A stretch of DNA of 64,000 nt from Eutypa lata (Eukaryota; Ascomycota; Sordariomycetes; Xylariales; Diatrypaceae). The position numbers and the translations under genes are program-made. This document shows positions 30,738 to 41,680 of this stretch, piece after piece (position 1 is the first letter of the stretch; each line of letters starts with the position of its first letter). The stretch covers positions 2,914,001 through 2,978,000 of the forward strand of contig JAKULF010000004.1 of NCBI GenBank assembly GCA_022661535.1. Reading direction: 5' to 3'. The notes beneath the pieces are model-generated. The model was not told the DNA's origin, did not search any database, and was given only the letters and a program-made list of their open reading frames with translations.

Positions 30738-32037
30738 CTTGGATGAAAGTGATGAAAAGGCGTCGAGATAGGATGCGACTTGTAGTTGCGTAGAATTTTC
30801 CGTTGACTGAATCAATTACCGGTCGCGCTCTATCGTGCGACGAGATGAAGGAAATCTAGGGATGCGTTAATGACAAATATTAGAGATAGCCTCCAATTAA
30901 CTTACAAGGCAATAAAACACGAACACGGTGATCACGAAGGAAATATGATGCACAAAGGAATCAGTGCCTATTTCCTTCAATGATTAATGAAGATGAATGT
31001 GTCGATGCTTTTCTGTCAAAGTGAAGTGATGAAGTGATGTTTCCTAGAGAAGTAAGAAAGAAGGGAAGAGGATGACAAAGTTGATCAAGAATGGACGAAG
31101 GTGTGGTTAAAGAAAAGGCGAGGAAAATTTTTCACTTGTAGGAAAGGTCCTAGTCTAATCAGTACCTACAAGTTAATCATGTGATGTACGCACCGTAATT
31201 TAGATCAATGATTACGACATTGGATCGAAAACTTGGTGTTTTGTTGCGGAAATGATTATTCGGTTCCACGTAAATTATGCGAAGGCAGCCTGAGGTGGAA
31301 GTCGCGGTTTGCGCTAGGCTCGTTGTCTTCCTACTGTCCTCCTATTGTCCTCCTATTATCATCCTATTATCATCCTATTGTCTTATTGTAAGATTTAAAT
31401 AAAATTTACTGTAATTAAAACCATTCACAAATTAACCAAGCCAATGGTTGGGTCATAGGAGATGCCCTTTAATATTCTGGCTAACTTGTAAATATTAATC
31501 ATCAAACTTGGCAATGGCTTTGGCATCACCTCTCCTGGCTTTACAGCTACAAGTGTCCTTATGAGGTAATATATGATAGCACATGATTTAAAAGCTCCTG
31601 GTTATCAACTTCTAGAAATTTATGAGGCTCTACTTTAACTACCAACTAAACTAAGAGCTATCTTCTCTCTCGTACCCCCCTTTTCAAGTCCCAATTGAAT
31701 CGCCATTTTTATTATCCTCGTACGATTATGTAAAATCTGACGTTGGATAAATTCTGAAGGAGGTCTGTAATGGGGATCAGTGACGATGTTGTTTAGTGGA
31801 AGCCACCATTAACAATGTGATGAAGTGGTAGATAGAATCTAATGTCTAGCTGCTAGCTGAACAACAACTACGCAGCACTACCAAGGTACATAAGATAGAG
31901 CCTAATATTCTGGTGGCAGAGGACACAACACCTATAACTGGACATTATCTACCCATTAAAGTAGATTGAGCCCCCCCAGTAACTGAAGCTACCTTTCCAT
32001 CCAACCCAAGACCAACTTGGGAGGCAAACTAGCCGGG
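30738..32037. other. Intergenic with an 11-nt tandem repeat
   Basis: I see no gene. The 5' flank of the F-box-like gene occupies the first part. A minisatellite lies at 31328-31389. The segment from about 31390 to 32000 is A/T-rich with scattered stops in all frames. Confidence 0.55.
31328..31389. repeat. 11-nt minisatellite, about 5.6 units
   Basis: Units of the form CTCCTATTGTC repeat head to tail with one or two substitutions per unit (TTCCTACTGTC, CTCCTATTGTC, CTCCTATTATC, ATCCTATTATC, ATCCTATTGTC, then TTATTGT). The period is exactly 11 nt throughout. One strand is entirely pyrimidine-plus-A. Confidence 0.9.
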
Positions 32038-32535
32038 TTATAGGTGGGAGATGGAAGAGCTGTCCACGTTAGAATCACCTGTCTTGCTATTCGTGGCTAC
32101 ACGCCGGACCATATCTCCACCAGCACGCCAAATAATACATATATCAAAAAACATTTCCGGGATACCACAGAGGAACCCGTTACGAAACCTACGTGCCATG
32201 ATATTGAGAATCCTAGACACTGCAGGTAGAGTATCTTTCTCGTATGTTAACTCGCGTTTGGAATATTTAGAAATTATATTTAGATAGGCCGAAGTGCTTG
32301 GGAATGCATTGAAGATGCTCTGTAAAGGGAACGGTTGTTTCCATGGCGACGGCAATGGATGTACATTCTCGCTTATGCAAGGGTTATGGTCCTCTCGCTA
32401 GACAGCGCAGGCACACTGTGATAGTCAGTGATGATCTATTCCCTTGGACTTGAGATAAGAAATTATGGATCCCACTCACTTCCCAGTTCACCTTCTGGCC
32501 CGAGAAGACAATACGTCGCTTCGACATCTGGTACT
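32038..32535 (-). pseudogene. HET (heterokaryon incompatibility) domain gene relic
   Basis: Two minus-strand pieces in different frames match successive blocks of the HET domain. The upstream block (about 32465-32524) reads SKRRIVFSGQKVNWEVSGI, corresponding to the usual SKRRxxFxxxQxYWEC segment. About 75 codons later, the normal spacing, comes SKYSKRELTYEKDTLPAVSR and ILNIMARRFRNGFLCGIPEM then FFDICIIW (about 32115-32290). The downstream piece begins at a plausible ATG (32355) only by chance and ends in a frame with no HET features. The WSW-type end and the N-terminal half are missing. Family knowledge: HET domains execute incompatibility cell death and are often duplicated and lost. This copy is dead. 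Confidence 0.75.
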
Positions 32536-33512
32536 AATCGCATGGCCGAAGGCCCTACTTATAGTGCAGAATGTATGGATGCCTAGGACATCCACCATGG
32601 CAACCACTCATTAGGAATCTATCTTATCTATAGGGTGCTATCTACCTATTGTGCTTCCTATTATACATAGAGGCCTGTTAGGCACCTGCCGTGACACATA
32701 TGTTAGCCGTATGTTAATGATATTATATAGATATGGTAAATATTAATATTAGGCCTCACTAGCCACGTGTAACGCGTTGCGCAATTTGTTAATATCTGGT
32801 GGATGGCGTTGCAGGGGCAAGCAAAATCAAAATCAAAAAGAAACAGAAAATTAAAAGGAAACTCCAAACAATCGAACAGATGGAAACGGCTGGTAGTGAC
32901 AAATTCGTTGCTACAACGTTGCAGACATGCTGTTGCTTGATAGCCTAATTTCTGTTATTCTTCTTATTTGGCGTATCACTGGCTCTAAGGAGTGATAGGT
33001 ACGGTAATTCCTAGAGTTATACCTTGTTGAATCGTGAAGTATCAGTAAGCTCTTAGCTTATTATCATTTGCATATCAACAGCATCGAGGATATTTATATT
33101 CCTCTGTGCAACAGTCAATAAAATATTGTCCAAGTCTTATAATAATTGATCTAATGAAGTTCGGAAAGTAATCAATGAAACTTCATAGTAGTAGTGGCAG
33201 ACATTACGACATATGTGGGAGACACTGCACAAATAACAAGGTTCTTGATAATTTACATCAACCAAACATGCGACATACCGCGTAACTCTTGAGTAGCCTT
33301 AATATTTCCACCAAAAGGCAACACACTTTTATCAAAACAATATCAGCACAATCGTAAAGTGATCCTCAACCCACATTCACCTTGGAAATGAACCACACCA
33401 TATTCTCGACAAAACATTGCCCGGGTTCCATCTCCCTTGTCAAAGCTGCCATGTACTCCAGAGAATCACGCCTTTTAGCAACCCCCTCCAGAAGGGGCAC
33501 GGCACTTACACT
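32536..33512. other. Intergenic, no gene seen
   Basis: A/T-rich spacer between the HET relic and the 3' end of the Zn2Cys6 regulator gene. More degraded remains of the HET gene may extend to about 32620 on the minus strand, but I cannot align them convincingly. Confidence 0.5.
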
Positions 33513-36343
33513 TCAGGAATCAGCATCATCCATCATCCTAAAGATCTGATGATTCTGGTCGAACCAATTCCCAAGGTTAATTCCATTCTCTATGCCCGCT
33601 GTCCTCTCCCCAGAAGTAGCAGCATCCCCTTCCCCACCAGTCCCCTGATCTAACCCAAACCCCTGCCGCTGCTGCTGTTGCAGCTGCCTGCTCCCCGCCT
33701 CACTGAATCTCAAGATGGGCGACCGCAGCTGAGCCCCGATGAGGCCGGCATCACCGAATAGGTCGTCGAACTCCTCGGCAGACACCAGGTGCTGCATCTG
33801 CTGGTGCGTCTGGTGCATCTGCTGTGAGCCCGTACCCGCGGCGGCGGCAGCGGCAACAACAGCCGCTCTCGCCTCCACGTACTTGCACGCCACTTCGTAC
33901 ATTAGCGTGAAGATGGAGCATTGCTTGCCGTAGGCTCCCGGAAGGTTGGGCGTCGCTACCTTGAGGAGATCGACCAGGGAGGCGAGCTTGGAGAGGTACA
34001 CCGTGTTTGAGGTCTCGATCACGTGGCAGAATATCACGATGAAGGGCACGAAGGGGGCCGAGAGTAATGCCCTGTTTCCGGGAGGTTCGTGGTTAGTTTG
34101 ATATATTGGTTCGTTGGTTGATGAGAGAAAGTACTGAAGGGTTAATGAACAAAAAAATAATCAGGGAAGGCTGGGGAAGGAGATGATGTGAGGGAGGGTT
34201 GGTCAGTACCATTCTATGTAGAGACTCAAAACGTTATCATTTTGATGGTCGTGTAGACGCGAGATGCATTTTTCGTGCTCCTCTAGAGCCTGTATGGCGG
34301 TAGAGATGCACTCTTCGCTGAAGGCGGACCCGGAATAGGGGCTTGGAGGGATGCTACGATATATGAGGGTCAACACGGCCAGATACGAGACCTTCTCGGA
34401 ATAGTAGAAGGTGTCGTATGCTAGGCTGCCGATGGCTTCCCGAAACGAAGCTTCCCACTGTCTCTACTCTGCTCGTTAGCTATCACTGCGCGGGGTTTTG
34501 TAACGACGAAATGAATAACTCCAGTTTTTGGCCCTACCTCAAGGGGAGTGCCGTGTTCGAACGTCTTCTGCATTTCCGCAGCGAGGTTCCGCGCCCTCAT
34601 GATCCTCACGTCTTCCGGCAGCGACAGCGCGCTCGGGCTGTATATGTCGTCGTACACCCTGTCCTGCAGCAGGGCGACGTCGATCCACCGCTGCAGGACC
34701 GGGCTCGACCCCCCTTCGTCGCAGTCGTCGAAGACTCTCGGGATGGTGATCTCGCTGTTCCGGATGGTAGAGGGCCGGCCGAGGCGCAGCGCCAGCGACT
34801 TCTCCGACAGGCACACGGCCCAGAAGAGCCGTATGCGACGGCGGCGGGTCTCGACGCTCTCCGGCTCGAGGGGGCTGTCGCGGTGGAAGTCGAGGGACAG
34901 ACACATATGCCCCGCGGCGGCGATTATGCTCCAGGCCAGGGTGGGCTTCTCCTTGTCCATGTAGTGTTGCGACTGCATTGAATCAGCTCTCGATTCCCGC
35001 GCTGAAAGAAAAAGGCTTTCGAGATAGGTAGATATACCCCCATGCTAAGAGCCATAATGTAGTCAAGCGTGCAGGGAAGGATGAATGGCAGCCGCGTCAG
35101 TAGGGGCTCCAGGTTCTGATGACACAGAGCTGATTGCGCCTTGTAGTCGGCCTTCAGCGCCGGGTCTGTCTCGACGGCGCTGCATTCGTGGAATAGACGG
35201 TACAGACCCGCATTCACGATAATCAAGTCGGCGTTAGAGGGTTTGCCGGAGTAGACTGTTAAGAAGTATTCCATGAACTGCCCAACAGAGTCGATCTCGT
35301 AAGTCCACATGTATCTGACTTTGACGTTCTCTTTTTGCAAACAATCAGCAAAGTATATATATAGGGGATTGTGGGACGATGAGGACCTGCCTTTGAGGAT
35401 TCCTAGACACGTGAAGGCAGAATGGAGAGGTGGCATGGTAAGACCTCCCGGTATCTCATTCGTTACAACATGTTTGGGTGGTGAGTTCGGAGAGTTGCTG
35501 CTATGTCGACTGCTTGAATTTGTATCAATTATCTTCCGCAATGCATTCAGACTGGAAGTCATCTCAGGCGTGACAGGCATTGTCTGGTTCTTGCTCACGG
35601 CCTGCTCGACAAAGTCTGTTGCGAATACGGCGTGTGCCGTGAGGGACAACTCCCCTTCAAGTTCCGACTCCGAATCATCTCCAGTCTGTACTCGCGATGC
35701 TGGTGAAAGGCCGCCTGACGATGGACCGGGAGTCACCTGCGTTACGATCTGTGGCTGGGCAGAGCTTGGAGAAATGCCAACACTGTTCATAAGAGAACAT
35801 ATGCGGTCTAACTTTCTCGATATGTCTTCTATCTTCTCCTCGCTGCTTACATATGAAAAGCTGAGTAAGGCAACTTCTAGCAACCGAGATGGGTTTGGTT
35901 TCACATACTATGAATTTGAGAGATAAGTCTTCTGTCGCCGCTCTCTCTGCTTATACCCTGCCGGATATGTACACTTCACCTGCTTGCGAATACATGGCAT
36001 ACATGGTTCGCCTCTATCGCATCGGATCTATTTTATTTTAGTTAAGAGTTTTCCTACGAGGTGCAAGTTGTTGAGACATACCTTTCGTGCTCTACATCGA
36101 TCACACTTTGTATTCTCTTCGTCAGCAAAGCGCCCCTGATCAACCCCCTTTTACCCCTGTTACTATTTCTCCGCAGCGACATCGAAAACTTACAGACAAC
36201 TTCTGAATTGGTATTATGCTATGCTCAGCAGCATCAGCAGTGCTTCCTGCACCCTTCCCATCGGAGCCATCACCACCGTCCATCTCCATGGTGGAGTCAT
36301 AGGCGCTACCGGCCGTGGTATAATTGTAATTATCGAGCGGCAT
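33513..36343 (-). CDS. Zn2Cys6 fungal transcription factor, divergent from an ABC transporter
   Basis: Seven minus-strand exons encode 789 residues: 36194-36343, 36082-36135, 36028 is the intron edge so exon 3 is 35909-36027, then 35038-35842, 34538-34972, 34210-34457 and 33513-34071. The zinc cluster is split by intron 2. It reads CDRCRARKIRCDRGEP then CMPCIRKQVKC (about residues 62-88), matching Cx2Cx6Cx5Cx2Cx6C. A short linker and EEKIEDISRKLDRICSLM (likely coiled-coil dimerisation) follow. The central fungal-specific regulator domain includes ETRRRRIRLFWAVCLSEKSL and ALRLGRPSTI, and VPFIVIFCHVIETSNTVYLS is near residue 610. The tail has Ala and Gln runs. Intron 3 ends in AAGCAG, so either acceptor keeps frame and adds or drops one Ser. 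It is a nuclear DNA-binding regulator that most probably controls the adjacent transporter and perhaps itself, through inverted CGG sites in the shared promoter (an inference). Confidence 0.92.
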
Positions 36344-36878
36344 CTCGGGAACTCTCAGTCACATGATGCGCACCTCCGATGCAGCTCACAGGGTCCGTGA
36401 AATAAAGAAACAGGGCAGATCATTGCAGAACTTTGGGAACTTTGGATGTAGAAGGGGACATCATGTATGGTGGCGCCTGAACTAGACCGGAGCGTGTGGG
36501 GTCACTTGGTGGGTCGCGGTTCTTCGGAGCCACCGAAGTGCCGCACTTTTTCAATGACTCAATGCGGGTTCCGCGTTCCCCGTTTTTCATCCCCCGTTCG
36601 CATTCCACGGATGCCGGTTTTGGTGTTGAATTTTTCTGATTCTAAGGCTAATTTGATTATACCAAGACTCAATCTCATTATACCAAGCCTTTTAGCTGCA
36701 TCATTGCAGTATATTATCTATGCGAATCAAAATCAACATGTTCCCCAATGCCTATTGTTCTAGATCTCTCGGGGAATCTCTTACTTTTTCACTTTCTCAT
36801 TCTGGCACCTACTCGTATTCAAATATTTTGAATAGCTCTTTGTATGCCCCTTGTTGGTTCTGTGAATAGGGAGAGGTC
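36344..36878. promoter_or_regulatory. Bidirectional promoter of regulator and ABC transporter with inverted CGG sites
   Basis: This 535-bp region separates two divergent start codons. It contains CTTCGG-N5-CCGAAG at 36522-36538 (an inverted CGG pair spaced by five bases, with fully symmetric 6-bp arms), then GCGG-N3-CCGC at 36564-36574. TGACTCA, a Gcn4/CPC1-type bZIP site, lies at 36555-36561 between them. Family knowledge: Zn2Cys6 dimers bind paired CGG triplets whose orientation and spacing give specificity. That the neighbouring regulator binds here is inferred. Confidence 0.6.
36522..36538. promoter_or_regulatory. Candidate Zn2Cys6 operator, inverted CGG with 5-nt spacer
   Basis: CTTCGG (36522-36527) and CCGAAG (36533-36538) are exact reverse complements around AGCCA. 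The site is about 180 bp upstream of the regulator ATG and about 340 bp upstream of the transporter ATG. It is the most symmetric CGG pair I noticed in the shared promoter. Confidence 0.6.
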
Positions 36879-39800
36879 ATGGTGTCAGCCGTTGCGGAAA
36901 AGCAAGATGTCTCGACTAGTAACTCCGCCGACGAGGACATCAAATTGGTTAAGGGGACTTCTAAGAAAGGACTAGGCGGAAATGGATTTCTGGTATATTA
37001 CCTAATCTTCCAGCATCATCTTCAAGTGATCACAGCCCCGATATCATTGGCTGCTGCTAACCCCTTTATAGCGAGTTTTCGCCTACGGGTCGCCTGGTGA
37101 TTATGCCCTCGAAAGTGTTGGGATCCTCGCTGCCATTGGCTCCGGCGTTGCGCTTGCTTTGGTCAACCTTGTCATAGGGGATTTCTTTTCTATACTCAGT
37201 AATTTCACCAATGGCAACGAGTCACCTGAAGATTTCATGAAAAATGTGTCTAAATACGCGTGAGTCTTTTCAAAGCAGAAGATACTGTTGTTGCAACGTC
37301 TTGTACTAATCTAAGTCGTAGTCTATATTTTGTGTATATTGGCATCGCAAAACTCGTTTGCACCTACATATACTCCACTATTTTCACCTACGTCGCCCTT
37401 AGGTTGACTCGCAATGTCCGACACGCATATCTCCACGCCGCTTTTAGCCAGGAGATCAGCTATTTCGATCATGGCACCGGGGGATCTATTTCGATGCAAG
37501 CGACCTCCAACGGCAAGCTGATCCAGAACGGCGTTGGCGAGAAGCTCGGCCAGATCTTCGGAGCGGTGGCCACGTTCGTGGCGGCTTTCATCCTGGCGTT
37601 CATCTCTCAGTGGAAACTGACCCTCATCATCATCTGCATTCTGCCGACGCTCCTTCTCGTCGTTTGCGTGGCTGCAGCCATGGATGCAGCTATTGAGACT
37701 AAGGTCCTCAAGGTTTATGCCCAGGCCGGTTCGTTTGCCGAGGCTGTTCTAGGCAGTATTCGCACCACGCAAGCGTTCGACCTTCGGCCTAGAATGGTGG
37801 CGAAGTACTCTGAGTATCTCCAGGATGCGAGGGTCCTTGGAGACAAGAAGAATCTCCTCTATGGGTTCATGTTTGCTGGGGAGTACTTCGTCATATTCGC
37901 TGGGATGGGTCTTGCTTTCTGGCAGGGAATCGCCATGCTTGCTAGAGGTGAGATCACCGGCATTGGCACGATTTTCACGTACGTTCATTTTCCGCACTCC
38001 TCGTTATTATTTTCCATTTTAGTAACATGTCGTCGTGGTATAGTGTTCTCTTTTCAGTCATCATCGCCGCCTCAACGATCAATTCAATCGCTCCTCACAT
38101 GGTGGTTTTTAGTCGGGCAGCTACTGCGGCATCAGAACTTTTCGTTCTGATTGATAGTGAATCATCTATCAATTCGTTTGATACTACGGGTAAGAAGCCA
38201 GCCACTGTCGATGGCAATATCGAACTACAGGGTATTTCCTTCAGTTATCCCACTCGCCCTGATACTCGCGTCCTGGAAGACTTCTCCCTCTATGTCCCTG
38301 CTGGTAAAGTGACTGCTCTAGTCGTAAGTGTTTTCCAAATAGGGTTCCCCTATTTAACTCTTTTTTACGTAATGACAGAGCTGATTTTAGTGAAGGGGGC
38401 TAGCGGATCCGGAAAGAGCACTGTAATCGGTCTTCTTGAGCGGTGGTATGACCCTAGTGAGGGTACGATTAAACTGGACGGCGAGGATATTGATAAGTTG
38501 AATCTCAAATGGCTGCGAACCAACATCAGGCTCGTACAGCAGGTAAGTGACTTCATCCTCAACATGACCGTCAAGAGATACACCGTCACTAACACCTACC
38601 AGGAACCCGTCCTATTCAACGGGTCGGTTTTTAAAAACATCGCCAACGGCCTCGTCGGCACGGAGTGGGAGTCAGCCCCAGCCGAGCAGCAACTGGAACG
38701 AGTGAAATCCGCGGCAAAGCAGGCCTTCGCCGACGAGTTCATCGAGAACCTACCCGAGGGCTACGACACGCGGATCGGCGAGCGAGGCGGGCTCCTATCC
38801 GGAGGTCAGAAGCAGCGGATCGCCATCGCGCGGAGCGTGATCTCGGACCCGAAGATCCTGCTCCTCGACGAGGCCACCAGCGCCCTGGACCCGCACGCCG
38901 AGGGCATCGTGCAGAAGGCGCTCGACGAGGCATCCAAGAACCGGACCACGATCGTCATCGCCCACAAGCTGAAGACCATCCGGCACGCGGATAACATCGT
39001 TGTTATGAAGAAGGGCGCGATCGTGGAGCAGGGGCATCATGAGGATCTCGTATCCCGTGGTGGTGCTTACGCGGCGCTGGTCAAGGCCCAGGATCTGTCG
39101 CCCCAGGAAGCTGCCGCCAAAGGTTCAAGCGATGCCTCCTCGGATGATGGGGGTGGTGGCGATGGAAAAGAAGTCTCACTAGAACCTACCCAGTCCCTCG
39201 GTAGACGCCAAACCGCGGAGGTCAATCGTTTGGACGCTCTCAAGAACCGAGAGGATTATAGTCTTGCTCCTCGTACAGGCGTCATTCATACTGTCATGAG
39301 ACTCGTGGCTGCTACTCCTGAGTTATGGTCGTGGTATATTATAGGCCTTATCGTGTGTATCGTTGGAGGTAAGTTATACCGTTGAATGAACAAGCTCTTC
39401 TGCCCAGGCACTAAACAAAGGTGGCAACAACAGCTGGTGTTTTCCCCGGTCAAGCACTGCTTCTCGGAAACGTGATGGACATATTCGGAGCAGCAGACAT
39501 GGTGAAGCGTGGCAACTTCATTTCTCTCATGTTTTTGGTCATGGCCTTTGGTCTGATAGTCGTATACTGGGTCCTTGGCTGGGCCACGAATGTCATTGCT
39601 CAAGTAAGCAAAGACCCACCGTCGTAGTGAATATCGACATGCCCAGTTAGGTAAATACTAACCGGTGCATCACCACCCTCTGCAGGTACTAAGCCAGAAA
39701 GTACGAGGAGACATGTTCAACAGCTACCTGCGCCAGGACCTCCGCTTCTTCGACCGCCCCGAGAACACAGTGGGGTCGCTAACGAGCGGGATCGACTCGC

Positions 39801-41680
39801 ACGCGCAGGCAATCTTCGAGCTGATGGGCTTCAACATCGGCATCATCCTGGTCTCCATGGTCAGCGTCGTGGTGTGCAGCATCCTCTCCATCGCGTACAC
39901 GTGGAAGCTGGGGCTCGTCGGCGTCTTCGCGGGCCTGCCGCCCATGATCATAGCGGGGTACATCCGCATCCGGGTCGAGACCAACATGAACGCGGAGATC
40001 GACGCCAAGTTCTCCAAGAGCGCCTCCATCGCCTCCGAGACCGTCACCGCCATCCGGACCGTGTCCTCGCTCGCCATCGAAGACGCCGTCCTGCGCCGGT
40101 ACGTGGCCGAGCTCGATAACGCCATACACGGCTGCAAGCCATCCCTGCTCTTCATGATGGTTTGGTTCGCCTTCACTCAGGCCGTGGAGTATTTCATCCT
40201 CGCTTTGGGGTTTTGGTAAGTCTAAAGAGCATCATTAGCGGTAACGACGTTGACTCTGCTGGGGCGTTATTAACGGAGAGTACAGGTGGGGTTCCAAGCT
40301 GGTAGCTTACGGCGACATCACTTTCTACCAATTCATGGTTTCCTTCATGACGGTGTACTTTGCCGGACAAGGATTTGGACAGGTTTTCGTTTTCGTTAGT
40401 AGTAAGTGAATATCAGTCCCTACTTACTTACCTATATACTCATCAAGGCTTGGCTCTAATAATTGTCTCTTTTCATGAACAGGTTTCACGAAGGCCAACG
40501 CGTCCGCAAACTACTATTTCTGGCTCCAAAGCCTCGAGCCTACTATTCAAGAGACCCCAGAGAATAAAGACAAAGGACCGAAAGACGGCTGTAGCTCTTA
40601 CAGTCTTCAGGACGTCGAGTTTTCCTACCCTCTAGCCCCCCACCATCGGGTGTTGAAGGGGATTTCGCTTCAGGTACAATGGATATCTTCCTTTACATTC
40701 CGATAGGGTATGTGGACTAACACTGTATGTACATAGATTGAGCCAGGCCAATTCGTAGCCTTCGTCGGAGCATCAGGTACGAGATACTTACGCATATCCA
40801 TCATATCACCATTCCTGAGAATCCCCACTAACTTCACCTCCTCTCCCACCCAATTCAGGCTGCGGAAAAAGCACAATGGTATCACTCCTCGAACGATTCT
40901 ACGACCCGAACAATGGCCGCATCCAAATCGACGGGTCAGACTCCCTATCGGAGATCAACCCGCGGCTCTACCGCCGCCGCGTCGCCCTCGTCCAGCAGGA
41001 GCCGACTCTATTTCCCGGCAGCATCCGCGAGAACATCGCCATGGGCATCGACAACGACTTCTCCTCCCACACCCCTTCCCCCCCTTTGCCCTCAGCACAA
41101 GGTAACGAAAAAGAAGGGGACCCGAATACAGTAGTCGACGACGCCACTATCGAAGCCGCCTGCCGCGCCGCCAATGCCTGGGATTTCGTCAGCTCGCTGC
41201 CCGAGGGCCTGGGGACGCTGTGCGGAACGAGCGGGAACCAGCTGTCCGGTGGTCAGAAGCAGCGCATCGCAATCGCGAGGGCGCTAGTACGTAGCCCGGG
41301 GGTGATCCTGCTTGACGAGGCGACGAGCGCGCTGGATACGGAGTCGGAGAGAGTTGGTAAGTCGAGTCCTAGAAGCCACCTGATCCTTAGTTTACCTTGG
41401 AGGATTTACCCCTTCACCCCTTAAAAGAAATGCATGGTCAAAACGCTAGCTAACTCTCCTTTTCCTCACAGTCCAAGCAGCGCTGATGCGAGCCGCGACG
41501 ACCGGAAACCGCATCACGGTGGCGGTGGCGCACCGGCTGTCGACAGTGCGCAGCGCCGACCGCATCTTCGTGTTCTACGGGGGCCGGATCGTCGAGGCGG
41601 GAACCCATGACGACCTGATCGCGCAGGGCGGCATATACAAGAAGATGTGCGAGAGCCAGAGTTTGGATACTGGCGTGTGA
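36879..41680 (+). CDS. Full-size ABCB (MDR/P-glycoprotein-type) transporter
   Basis: Thirteen exons: 36879-36992, 37072-37259, 37322-37978, 38023-38323, 38396-38542, 38603-39368, 39434-39603, 39686-40215, 40286-40401, 40483-40673, 40737-40776, 40859-41356 and 41472-41680. All phases close to give 1308 residues with TMD1-NBD1-TMD2-NBD2 order. NBD1 has Walker [10 protein letters not shown], signature [14 protein letters not shown], Walker [13 protein letters not shown] and AHKLKTI. NBD2 has Walker A GASGCGKST (split by intron 11), [26 protein letters not shown] and AHRLSTV. Both ATP sites look competent. TMD1 carries the Q-E-I-S-Y-F-D type coupling motif, and TMD2 has [21 protein letters not shown]2 contains a Ser/Pro/acidic insert ([18 protein letters not shown]) after the Q-loop. 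Family knowledge: such pumps export hydrophobic toxins, drugs or self-made metabolites at the plasma membrane. The divergent Zn2Cys6 gene suggests inducible control. Confidence 0.95.
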
